64,000 nt of DNA from positions 2,976,001-3,040,000 of the forward strand of contig JADJXD010000001.1 of the NCBI GenBank assembly GCA_016715985.1, in the 5' to 3' direction. The notes beneath the pieces were generated by a model, which saw only the letters and a program-made list of their open reading frames with translations, searched no databases and was not told the origin of the DNA. Each line of letters opens with the position of its first letter. The stretch's first letter is position 1. This DNA comes from Saprospiraceae bacterium. GTDB lineage: Bacteria > Bacteroidota > Bacteroidia > Chitinophagales > Saprospiraceae. Shown one piece after another: positions 36,277-44,768 of the stretch. The translations under genes and the position numbers were made by a program.

Positions 36277-37305
36277 ATGAAACGCCAACTTTATTTTTAT
36301 TTTGTCATTCTATGTTTTACTTCATCTATTTTCAATACTGCCTGTAAGCAAATTTCAAAAAATGATAATTCATCTTACTTCACTAAAACTCAGGATGGCA
36401 TCCAAACAGGTGGTGTAAAACTCATTCCGATCACCACGCCAAAAGGAAACTTTAATGTGTGGACAAAAACGATAGGGCATAACCCCACTACCAGACTCTT
36501 ATTGCTCAATGGCGGTCCTGGCATGTCTCATGAATATTTTGAATGTTTTGAAAGCTTCCTCCCTGCGGAAGGTATCGAAATCATCTATTATGACCAGTTG
36601 GGATGTGGGTTTTCTGATAATCCAAAAGATACCTCTTTGTGGGATTTGGGAAGATATGTGGATGAAGTAGAACAGGTAAGAAAAGCCCTGAATCTGGGGA
36701 AGGACAATTTTTATCTTCTTGGACATTCATGGGGCGGCATCCTCTGTATGGAATATGCACTAAAATATCAGGAAAACCTTAAAGGACTCATTATTTCCAA
36801 CATGATGTCAGATGCTCCGGAGTATGGAAAATATGCAGATGATGTACTGGCAAAACTAATGGACCCAAAGGTATTGGACACCATCAGAATGATTGAAAAA
36901 AGAGAAGACTATGAAAATCCAAAATATATGGAACTCCTAATGCCTAATTATTATGCCATACATATTCTCCGATTACCTACTGATTCCTGGCCCGAGCCGG
37001 TCAATCGTTCTTTTGGCAGACTGAACCCGTCACTGTATGTGACGATGCAGGGGCCCAGTGAGTTTGGTATCGCAGGGAAGCTTGAAAAATGGTCAGTAAA
37101 AAACAGGCTTAAAGAAATTACTGTCCCGACGCTGGTAATTGGTGCCCAACATGATACGATGGACCCTGAGCATATGAAATGGATGGCATCAGAAGTAATA
37201 AACGGAACGTATTTGTATTGTCAGGATGGAAGTCATATGTGTATGTATGATGATCAGGAAACTTATTTCAAAGGGTTGACTGACTTTTTGCTCAGGAAGA
37301 TATAA
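36277..37305 (+). CDS. proline iminopeptidase-like alpha/beta hydrolase, exported
   Basis: A 342-aa S33-type hydrolase. It has LLLNGGPGMSHEYF (oxyanion region), nucleophile Ser in LLGHSWGGI, Asp in AQHDTMDPE and His in GSHMCMYD. An N-terminal hydrophobic segment ending FNTACKQ looks like a lipoprotein signal, so it probably acts in the periplasm on peptides. The ATG at 36277 is preferred over a TTG at 36226. Confidence 0.87.
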   Translation: MKRQLYFYFVILCFTSSIFNTACKQISKNDNSSYFTKTQDGIQTGGVKLIPITTPKGNFNVWTKTIGHNPTTRLLLLNGGPGMSHEYFECFESFLPAEGIEIIYYDQLGCGFSDNPKDTSLWDLGRYVDEVEQVRKALNLGKDNFYLLGHSWGGILCMEYALKYQENLKGLIISNMMSDAPEYGKYADDVLAKLMDPKVLDTIRMIEKREDYENPKYMELLMPNYYAIHILRLPTDSWPEPVNRSFGRLNPSLYVTMQGPSEFGIAGKLEKWSVKNRLKEITVPTLVIGAQHDTMDPEHMKWMASEVINGTYLYCQDGSHMCMYDDQETYFKGLTDFLLRKI

Positions 37306-37339
37306 ATACTAAATTATAAAAACCTGTATTTCTTTTTAG

Positions 37340-37600
37340 CTAAGTGGTGCCCGATTCGTGACCTTGTCCCTCATAGATAAGGAAAATAATGTTTTTCGGA
37401 CAACGACATCACAAGGTCAAAAAGGTTTTAATGAATACCGTTGGGATATGATCGTAAAAAAGGAAGAAAGCAATAAACCATATTTTGTGCATTATGATCA
37501 ATATTTGGAAGAGAGTAATTATACGCTGGTTTTATCGGATGGGACAAGAGAATTAAAACAAATTTTTGTTGTGAAAGATGGAGTTTTCTCACTTAAATGA
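37340..37600 (+). pseudogene. C-terminal fragment of a BNR/sortilin-type secreted protein
   Basis: An open stretch of 86 codons after a TAG at 37337. It reads like the last domain of a WD40/YVTN/BNR propeller protein: ARFVTLSLIDKENNVFRT, then GFNEYRWDM and a final beta-rich end. It has no ATG start and no upstream propeller, and 35 bases separate it from the preceding gene. It is best seen as the tail left by a deletion. It could be a tiny gene, but a GTG start inside the domain makes that unlikely. Confidence 0.65.
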
Positions 37601-37698
37601 TAAATTTTGACGCATTTATTTTTATTTACTATTAGAATCGTTTTAATGTTTAAACTGCATTTTCATAATTTTATAATCAAAAAAAATCAAATATTAAA

Positions 37699-38943
37699 AT
37701 GAGAAACAAAATCTTACTTCTCTCTTTTTGTCTTTTGGCAACACTTACTTTTTCTCAGGGAAAAGTAGAAAATGGAAACATCGTCATCGGCAAAATAGAC
37801 AGCGTCCAATCCAACATTTTGGGTGAAAACAGAAAAATCTGGGTTTATGTGCCTGATGGCGCTGTCAACAATACAGAGCGTTTTCCTGTGGTGTATGTAT
37901 TGGATGGTAACGGACATTTCTCATCTGTCGTAGGTATGATTCAACAGTTGAGCACCATTAATGGCAATATGATGTGTCCTAAAATGATCGTAGTGGGCAT
38001 TCCGAACACCGACAGAACAAGGGACTTAACGCCGACCAAGATAGATAGCGACCCTTTTATGCCGACGGACAGTGCTTTCTATAAAACATCGGGAGGTGGA
38101 GAAAAATTTATTTCATTCATTGAAAAAGAGCTGATGCCTCTTATTGAATCGAAATATCCAACAGCACCTTATAAAATGTTAATCGGGCATTCTTTCGGAG
38201 GTTTAGCGGTGATGCAAACTTTTGTTCATCACAACGATTTATTTAATTCCTATATTTGCATTGACCCGAGTATGTGGTGGGACAAAGAAAAGCTTTTGAA
38301 TCAAACGCAAAAGGTTTTGGCAGAAAAGAAGTTTGAAGGGAAATCTCTGTATCTGGGCATCGCCAATACACTAGAGGATGGTATGGATATAAAAAAGGTG
38401 CAAAAAGATACCACAAAAGAAACGGAACATATTCGTTCCATTTTAAAATTGCAAGCTGCTTTAGAGAAAAACAAACAAAATGGCTTAAAATATAAGGGCA
38501 AGTATTACCCCGACGATACGCACGGCTCTGTGCCACTAATTACTGAATACGATGCATTGCGCTTTTTCTTCGATTTTTATCCTTTAAAGCTCGGTATGAA
38601 AGATTTTATGGATTCCACGGGTACCCTGGCAATTAAATATCGGAACCATTTTACATATTTGTCCGGAAAAATGGGTTATCAAATAAAGCCTGATGAAAGA
38701 GAAATCAATTATATGGGCTATGATTTTTTGAATAGAAAGATGTATAAAACAGCAGAAAGTCTTTTCAAACTCAATGTGGACAATTACCCTGAAAGTTTTA
38801 ATGCATATGATTCATATGGCGATTATTTTGTGGCTGTAAAAGATACGACAAATGCGATTATTCAGTTTAAAAAAGCCTTATCTATTAAGGAAAATGAAGT
38901 GTCGAGAAAAAAATTGACAGAGCTTGAAGGTGCTGAAAAATAA
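37699..38943 (+). CDS. exported esterase-D-like hydrolase with C-terminal TPR
   Basis: A 414-aa protein with a signal peptide ending TFSQ. The N-terminal 270 residues have the esterase/IroE-type alpha/beta-hydrolase fold: FPVVYVLDGNGHF, nucleophile Ser in MLIGHSFGGLA, then an Asp/His region around DTHGSVP. The C-terminus (about 340-410) contains one or two TPR-like helical repeats (YDSYGDYFVAVKDTTNAIIQFKKALS). It may cleave esters in the periplasm. The substrate is unknown. Confidence 0.85.
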   Translation: MRNKILLLSFCLLATLTFSQGKVENGNIVIGKIDSVQSNILGENRKIWVYVPDGAVNNTERFPVVYVLDGNGHFSSVVGMIQQLSTINGNMMCPKMIVVGIPNTDRTRDLTPTKIDSDPFMPTDSAFYKTSGGGEKFISFIEKELMPLIESKYPTAPYKMLIGHSFGGLAVMQTFVHHNDLFNSYICIDPSMWWDKEKLLNQTQKVLAEKKFEGKSLYLGIANTLEDGMDIKKVQKDTTKETEHIRSILKLQAALEKNKQNGLKYKGKYYPDDTHGSVPLITEYDALRFFFDFYPLKLGMKDFMDSTGTLAIKYRNHFTYLSGKMGYQIKPDEREINYMGYDFLNRKMYKTAESLFKLNVDNYPESFNAYDSYGDYFVAVKDTTNAIIQFKKALSIKENEVSRKKLTELEGAEK

Positions 38944-38995
38944 GATTTTAATTCCTTAGTATTTTTTATATTTCAATCAAAAAGTTAATTTTAAA

Positions 38996-40420
38996 ATGAA
39001 AAATCAGTTTTATTATTTTCTTATACTATTATCTTTTGCATTATCTCTATTTATGGTGCTGGGATGTCAGTCAAAGAAGGAAAACAACAATATTACGACT
39101 ACACTGGATGAATACCTGTCAGGTCAGGCTACCCACTTTCGGTTTAATGGAAATGTATTGGTAGCTGATAAAGGTGAAATCATCTATCAAAAATCGTATG
39201 GTTTTGCTGACTTTGATACCAAATGGATGCTGAATGACACGTCGGTATTTGAACTGGCATCGGTCAGCAAACAATTTACGGCTACAGCTATTCTGTTATT
39301 AAAAGACAGAGGCAAATTACAACTTACGGATTCACTCAGACAGTATTTTCCCGAGCTGCCCTATAATGGTGTCACGATTTATCAAATGCTTACCCACACT
39401 TCAGGGCTACCAGACTATTACCTAACCATGAATGAAAAATGGGATCATAGCAAAATTGCATTCAATCAGGATATGATTGCTTTTCTTGCCAAAGAAAAAC
39501 TACCTGTTTCCTTTGCTCCATCTTCAAAATGGGAGTACAGCAATACAGCTTATGCCATACTGGCTTCTATTGTAGAACAGGTTTCAGGTCAAACTTTCAG
39601 TGAATTTATGGCTCAGAATATCTTTCAGCCATTACAGATGAATCATACACGGATTTACAATACCCGTCGATCACTGAAAGATACCATTTCCAATTATGCT
39701 TATGGCTTTGTTTATAACGATAGTTTAAAGACCTATCAACTACCTGATAGTGTTGCTGAATTAAATTTTGTCTATTTTATGGATGGAATTCAGGGGGATG
39801 GAATCGTTAATTCCACCACAATAGACTTATTAAAATGGGACAGGGCTGTAAAAAATCACACCTTGCTGAATGAAGAAACACAAAAAGAAATGTTGAAAGA
39901 GCATGCGCTAGCTGATACGCTTAATAAAGGATATTATGGCTTTGGTGTGGGTTTGGGAAAATCTGAGTTGGGATATATCATCGCTCACTCGGGGGGATGG
40001 CCCGGATATACTACCTATCTGGGTAGAAATGTGGATAAAGACCAAACTTATATTGTACTGTCCAACAACAATGCCAATTCGCCATCTATTGCCGAAGCAT
40101 TACAACACATACTAAACGGCAAACCTGTAGTCATGCCCTATCCGCATAAAGAGATAAAAATAGATTCTACATCTTTGCAACAATTTGTCGGAATGTATCA
40201 GGAAAAAAGTGAATTGACTATTGAAAGGATAGGAAATAAGCTATTCCGAACATATCCTGAAGGGTATAAAGCTGAGCTCAAACCAGAGTCAGCCACCAAG
40301 TTTTATTATGTCGACGGGTATGACCGACAGATTGAATTTGAATTTGATACCAATAAAAAAGTGACAAAAGCCTGGGTTATCAATTACGGTGTAAAAACAG
40401 CATTTAATAAGCAAAAATAA
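38996..40420 (+). CDS. class C beta-lactamase-family serine hydrolase, lipoprotein
   Basis: A 474-aa lipoprotein (lipobox MVLGC, Cys24) with a penicillin-binding-fold serine hydrolase domain. SVSK (Ser89, Lys92) is the SxxK motif, YSNTAY is the YxN motif, and HSGGWPG is the HxG motif. An appendix of about 100 residues follows (EMYQEKSELTIERIGN), similar to the DUF3471-type tail. It could be a peptidase or esterase; real beta-lactamase activity cannot be inferred. Confidence 0.9.
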   Translation: MKNQFYYFLILLSFALSLFMVLGCQSKKENNNITTTLDEYLSGQATHFRFNGNVLVADKGEIIYQKSYGFADFDTKWMLNDTSVFELASVSKQFTATAILLLKDRGKLQLTDSLRQYFPELPYNGVTIYQMLTHTSGLPDYYLTMNEKWDHSKIAFNQDMIAFLAKEKLPVSFAPSSKWEYSNTAYAILASIVEQVSGQTFSEFMAQNIFQPLQMNHTRIYNTRRSLKDTISNYAYGFVYNDSLKTYQLPDSVAELNFVYFMDGIQGDGIVNSTTIDLLKWDRAVKNHTLLNEETQKEMLKEHALADTLNKGYYGFGVGLGKSELGYIIAHSGGWPGYTTYLGRNVDKDQTYIVLSNNNANSPSIAEALQHILNGKPVVMPYPHKEIKIDSTSLQQFVGMYQEKSELTIERIGNKLFRTYPEGYKAELKPESATKFYYVDGYDRQIEFEFDTNKKVTKAWVINYGVKTAFNKQK

Positions 40421-40514
40421 ATATAAATAAAGTAGGTCCTTCAGGTCAGATCCAGTATGGCAAGCATTCGGTCGGTTTGTGGTAAGTACTTTTTACTAAT
40501 TGGATAATATAAAG

Positions 40515-41768
40515 ATGAACAACACAAATACTCCCATTCAGAATCAAGACAGAGAAGTTTTCATGGATGTACTCCGTGGCTTTGCCATTTTGGGTATATT
40601 TATTGCCAATCTCAATAATTTTACGTTTTATTCTGCTGATGCAAATCTTACCGGACCATTTTTAATCCCGGAATCAGACAGCAAAATGAGCTTTCTCCAT
40701 CATATGTTTATCGAAGGGAAATTTTATACCGTTTTCAGCTTTCTGTTTGGGTGGGGAATGGCCTTACAGATAAAACGCGGAGCAACTAATGGCATAGATG
40801 TGATACCAACTGTTAAGAGAAGATTGTCTTTTATGTTACTTCTAGGCTTTATTCATTTACTGATATGGCCGGGAGATATTGTTTTCTTCTATGCTGTTTT
40901 AGCTTTTGTTTTGCTTCTGTTTATCAAATACTCTGACAGAACTTTGTTGTGGATGGGGTTGGGAATGGTATTAATTCCTATAGTACTATATGCTGCTAAA
41001 ATGCAATGGCAATGGCTTAATGCACCGGCAGGGCTGCTTTATGGCACAGGACAACAGATTGAATATTTGATGCTTGGAATATCAAATGAAGCAGATTACA
41101 AAAAATTTGCTGAAACTGCCGGATGGTGGGAAGTCCTGCAATCAAATGTTTCCGGTATTTTTTATCGCTTTGGTTATCTTTTTTTTGTCAGTAGAATATT
41201 TAAGGTTTTGGGTATTTTTTTGATCGGATATGTCATCGGTCGTTCGGATTTTTATAAAAATATTATTCAAAACAAGAGAATTGTATATTGGATTATTGCA
41301 ATTGGACTTGTGATAGGCCTTCCGGCCAACTATTTTCTGGCTTATTACATGAGTAATTATATGGATGATTACTGGGCTCTAAAAGCAAATGGTTTTTACC
41401 AGACAATTGCGTATGCTTTTGGAGTGGCACCTTTGGGCTTTGCTTATATCGGATTATTTATGTTAAGTTTTCAGACTGTAACCGGCAATAAAATACTGGC
41501 TTTAATGGCGCCGGTGGGTAAAATGGCATTCAGTAATTACATCATGCATTCCCTGATAGGCAACTTTGTTTTTCTCAATGCAGGTCTTGGATTGATGGGT
41601 CAGGTTGGGCCGGTTTACAGCACACTATTTGGAATCTGTGTTTTTATCGGACAGATTATTTTTAGCACCATTTGGTTAAAATACTTTAATTTCGGACCTA
41701 TCGAGTGGTTATGGCGAAGTGCTACATATAGGAAGTGGCAGCCAATGAGACGTGAAAGTAATGGATAA
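40515..41768 (+). CDS. DUF418 membrane protein, copy 3
   Basis: A 417-aa member of the same family as 30172 and 34870, starting with VFMDVLRGFAILGIFIANL and ending with GKMAFSNYIMHSLIG and GPIEWLWRSATYR. It is the most divergent of the three: its middle loop is shorter and lacks the charged insertion of the others. The ATG at 40515 is preferred over a TTG at 40500. Confidence 0.9.
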   Translation: MNNTNTPIQNQDREVFMDVLRGFAILGIFIANLNNFTFYSADANLTGPFLIPESDSKMSFLHHMFIEGKFYTVFSFLFGWGMALQIKRGATNGIDVIPTVKRRLSFMLLLGFIHLLIWPGDIVFFYAVLAFVLLLFIKYSDRTLLWMGLGMVLIPIVLYAAKMQWQWLNAPAGLLYGTGQQIEYLMLGISNEADYKKFAETAGWWEVLQSNVSGIFYRFGYLFFVSRIFKVLGIFLIGYVIGRSDFYKNIIQNKRIVYWIIAIGLVIGLPANYFLAYYMSNYMDDYWALKANGFYQTIAYAFGVAPLGFAYIGLFMLSFQTVTGNKILALMAPVGKMAFSNYIMHSLIGNFVFLNAGLGLMGQVGPVYSTLFGICVFIGQIIFSTIWLKYFNFGPIEWLWRSATYRKWQPMRRESNG

Positions 41769-41817
41769 TACAATTTTAGAATAATTCCTGAATGCTTTAT
41801 TTTAGCACTCTCTTCAC

Positions 41818-41864
41818 TCACATCAAGATGTGATTGACAAGGACTCAATTTGCAAGTACCTTTG
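41818..41864 (+). promoter_or_regulatory. promoter with TCACAT-N4-ATGTGA element, copy 2
   Basis: TCACAT (41818-41823), CAAG, ATGTGA (41828-41833), then TTGACA (41834-41839), a 20-base spacer after TTG, and TACCTTTG (41857-41864). The next ATG is at 41893. Confidence 0.7.
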
Positions 41865-41892
41865 TAATTATTCACAAAAATAATTTATCAAA

Positions 41893-42693
41893 ATGAAAAC
41901 ATTTCTTTCAACGACAGTGGTGGTTGTATTAACTACCTTATTTTCAACATTAAATGTGTGTCAGGCACAAAACCCTTATGGTGAGGTAAATTTTATTAAA
42001 ATAAAACCTCACATGAATGAAAGTTTTCTGATAGACATGAAGACATCCAAGAAACTTGCCAATGCCAGAGTAGCTAACAAAACTATCACATCCTGGCAAC
42101 TATACCGCAGAGCATATCCTAGAGGTATGAGCATGGATTATGATTACACTACATTTTCAGTATTTCCAAGTGGAAAGGAAATGAAAGCGGAAGGAACTTG
42201 GGATACCGGTGTCAGAGCACTAAGTGTGCAGGAAATCGCCGACTTTTTGACTTCATTGGGCAATGTTCGTACTATAGTAGCCACTGATCTATACACTTAT
42301 AGAATGGGTGTGGGTGCAAATATTCTGCCTGGAGAATACGTTCAGCTAAATATGGTAAAAACGAAAACAGGAAGTAATGCGGCGTATGAGAAACAAGTAG
42401 AAATTTTTATCAAGGTTGTAGAAGAATGTATCAAAGCAGGAAAATTAAAGGGATACAATCTATGGAAACGTACCTATGCTACTAATGTAGGAGGAGAAAG
42501 TAACTATACTGCCACTTTCACTTTTTCTTCATTGGATCAGGCACTCTCATGGGTGAGTGGTAAAACTAAATGGTCAGAAGAATTTAAGAAACTCTATCCA
42601 AAAGATGATTACAATGCTTTCAGTGCCAAGTTTAGTGAACTCAGAGACGTCGTTTCACAAGAGCTTTGGGAGTTAGTGGATATTACTGATTAA
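41893..42693 (+). CDS. exported protein with internal duplication, function unknown
   Basis: A 266-aa protein with a signal peptide ending near CQAQ. It has two similar halves: YGEVNFIKIKPHMNESFLIDMK with SWQLYRRAYPRG, and GEYVQLNMVKTKTGSNAAYEKQ with GYNLWKRTYATN. The layout of strand, helix and 'W-LYRR' strand suggests a tandem dimeric alpha/beta-barrel (ferredoxin-like) fold. No catalytic residues were identified. It has its own regulated-looking promoter and is followed by a strong terminator. Confidence 0.75.
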   Translation: MKTFLSTTVVVVLTTLFSTLNVCQAQNPYGEVNFIKIKPHMNESFLIDMKTSKKLANARVANKTITSWQLYRRAYPRGMSMDYDYTTFSVFPSGKEMKAEGTWDTGVRALSVQEIADFLTSLGNVRTIVATDLYTYRMGVGANILPGEYVQLNMVKTKTGSNAAYEKQVEIFIKVVEECIKAGKLKGYNLWKRTYATNVGGESNYTATFTFSSLDQALSWVSGKTKWSEEFKKLYPKDDYNAFSAKFSELRDVVSQELWELVDITD

Positions 42694-42703
42694 ATAAGCA
42701 GAT

Positions 42704-42736
42704 AAATCAGGCTTTGCATTTTGTAAAGCCTGATTT
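42704..42736 (+). terminator. intrinsic terminator
   Basis: A perfect 12-bp stem, AAATCAGGCTTT against AAAGCCTGATTT, with a 9-base loop and a T-rich tail. The stem is symmetric enough to work in either direction. Confidence 0.85.
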
Positions 42737-43178
42737 ATTTAGTTGTATTGAATTGGTATAAGAAATAAAATAAGCGGAGCCGCAGGAAACTGAAGTCATC
42801 CAAATACCGACAGAATGTAGCGGCAGAATATATGGGAAGAATCTAATTTATACTGAATAAGATTCTAATTTATTGAATATGAATTTATCATTTTAAAAAT
42901 TGTTTGATGGTAATTAGTTTGATGTAAATATTAAAAACGGATAGTATTTTATTTGCAATCAAGTGTTCAATTAAAACAAAATCAATAACCTGTAAAATCC
43001 TTAGCACCCAAAATATTCGTGTAGAATTCTGCACGATTAATTTTGCGGAATAGTGATTCAGTAATTATCATTGGCGAAATAACTAATCAGCTTAGAAATT
43101 TTGAACTAAGAAATGTTGTGACTGGTAAAATGAAAAACTATCACTGACCCACAATTTAAATATCAATATGCTTCCTAC
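42737..43178. other. long intergenic stretch without an identifiable gene
   Basis: About 440 bases with many stops in all frames. One short plus frame near 43040-43150 reads about 40 codons, ending in a TGA, but has no start or recognisable motif. It may be decayed coding DNA. I see no hairpin or RNA gene in it. Confidence 0.5.
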
Positions 43179-43225
43179 TCACATCAAAATGTGATTGACA
43201 CAGTCTTTTTGTTAGCCTATATTTG
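43179..43225 (+). promoter_or_regulatory. promoter with TCACAT-N4-ATGTGA element, copy 3
   Basis: TCACAT (43179-43184), CAAA, ATGTGA (43189-43194), then TTGACA (43195-43200), a 20-base spacer after TTG, and TATATTTG (43218-43225). The next start, that of the NAD-dependent reductase, is about 190 bases further. Confidence 0.7.
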
Positions 43226-43412
43226 TATTTTAATTTTGAGTTGAAATATTCTTCTTTGGCTTATGGGCGCTTATCTTACTTTGCGTATGAATTTTCGGGC
43301 AACCAAATATTGGCTATGGGCGTCAAAAAAAAGGTAGCAGCAGCCGTTTGGCCCGATTCTCAACAGAATGACAATTTAAATAAATTTTATAATGCTTATT
43401 AAACAAACAAAA

Positions 43413-44351
43413 ATGAAAAAAGTAGGTATCATCGGAGGTTCGGGCTTTATTGGAAGCTATAACACCCAAAAGTTTTTAAATGAAGGATATAAGGTAAAAG
43501 TATCTACTACAGACCTTTCCAAAAAAGAAAAGTATGAACATCTGCTTAGCCTCAAAAATGCTGAGAATCTTGAAATTGCTCAATTGGACGTTGAAAACAA
43601 AAAGGAGCTCATTGATTTTTTGAAAGACTGTGAAATTGTCATTCATGGAGGAACCCCTTTCCAATTGGATGTACAAGACCTTCAAAAAGATCTGTTTGAC
43701 CCGACAATCAAAGGAACAGAAAACTTTCTCGAAGCAGTTCTGAAGACACCTGCAATTGAGAAAGTCGTATTTATTGCATCAGTCGCTGCTTACAACACAA
43801 ACTTCCCGTTTTTACCCGAAGGAAAAACGGAAGGTGACCAAATCACTGAAAATGATGAGCCTTTTATGAGCGAAGAAGGTATTCCTTATGCCCAGGCAAA
43901 GTTTATCGCCAATCAGACCGTCGATAAATTCATTGCAGACCACCCCAATTTAAGTTTTGAAATTACATCAGTTTCGCCGGTAGGTGTGATGGGGAAATCT
44001 TTATCAAACAGACAAGATTCCACCTCGACAGGAATACAATTTCTGTTTAAAAATAAAATTGCCCCAAATCCATTTATACAAATGATCTATGATGTGGATG
44101 TATTATGGGCATTGGTAGATGTTGAAGATGTTGCCGAAGCGATTTTTAAAGCTGCTACAACCAAAAACATACATAGTAAAAACTATCTCTTATCTGGTGA
44201 AAGTTACAGGGTATCGGATGTGACATTAATGCTCAACAATCAACCTCCACTTGGCAAGCCTGTGATTGTTTATAGTTCAGATTTAGCAACCAAAGACTTG
44301 GGAATTGAGTTTAAACCTGTGAACATCCCTTTAAATAACTATTCTTCCTGA
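43413..44351 (+). CDS. NAD-dependent epimerase/reductase (extended SDR)
   Basis: A 312-aa cytoplasmic Rossmann enzyme, with GIIGGSGFIGSYN as the NAD(P) motif at the very N-terminus and the extended-SDR region VFIASVAAYNTN followed by YAQAKFIAN (YxxxK). It resembles dihydroflavonol-4-reductase-like enzymes. The substrate is unknown. The ATG at 43413 places the glycine motif near residue 9; another in-frame ATG is at 43392. It is preceded by the third palindromic promoter with a long leader. Confidence 0.85.
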   Translation: MKKVGIIGGSGFIGSYNTQKFLNEGYKVKVSTTDLSKKEKYEHLLSLKNAENLEIAQLDVENKKELIDFLKDCEIVIHGGTPFQLDVQDLQKDLFDPTIKGTENFLEAVLKTPAIEKVVFIASVAAYNTNFPFLPEGKTEGDQITENDEPFMSEEGIPYAQAKFIANQTVDKFIADHPNLSFEITSVSPVGVMGKSLSNRQDSTSTGIQFLFKNKIAPNPFIQMIYDVDVLWALVDVEDVAEAIFKAATTKNIHSKNYLLSGESYRVSDVTLMLNNQPPLGKPVIVYSSDLATKDLGIEFKPVNIPLNNYSS

Positions 44352-44490
44352 GGACAGATAAATACGTTCGCAGCCAACAGCAGCTACAAGCAATCTGGGG
44401 TTTGGTACTACTATGAAAGCAAAGTGCTAAATCCAAAACGGTAACTGTATGGTGAAATAAAAAAAATTCGGGGTAAGCCAAAAACCGTCC

Positions 44491-44502
44491 CGATAGCTAT
44501 CG
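44491..44502. repeat. 12-bp perfect palindrome CGATAGCTATCG
   Basis: The sequence reads CGTCCCGATAGCTATCGTG. The core is a perfect palindrome, and its flanks are partly symmetrical. Similar CCCGATAGCTATCGGG palindromes are, from memory, frequent between genes in Bacteroidota, so this is likely a dispersed element and not a local operator. Confidence 0.4.
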
Positions 44503-44529
44503 TGTAGGTTAGATAAATAGATAATTCAA

Positions 44530-44754
44530 ATGATGAAAAATTTAATGAATCACTTGACCTTAATCGGGATGATAGTTGTATTGACATCCACATTTCAAAG
44601 TTGTGACCAAAAGGGAAAAGCAGTCGGTGATAAATTTGATGAACCGGAATATTTTTTACTTCGACCAGAAGTTGAAAAAGCATATGATTATTCACACGCT
44701 GTAAAAATTGGTAACAGTATTAAAGTTTCAGGTGCAGTAAAGAACAAATCATAA
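44530..44754 (+). pseudogene. truncated RidA-family lipoprotein (74 aa)
   Basis: The lipoprotein signal ends QSC near residue 25. The body, FLLRPEVEKAYDYSHAVKIGNSIKVSGAV, matches the start of the RidA/YjgF enamine-deaminase fold. The frame then runs into KNKS and stop where another 90 or so residues should follow. The catalytic Arg region and trimer interface are missing, so the gene is probably non-functional. The break falls 14 bases before the next gene. Confidence 0.7.
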
Positions 44755-44768
44755 AAATTTAATTTAGT

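Noticed and set aside
42737..43178. short frame near 43040-43150 as a gene
   Set aside because: About 40 codons without a start codon, recognisable motif or promoter at the right place.
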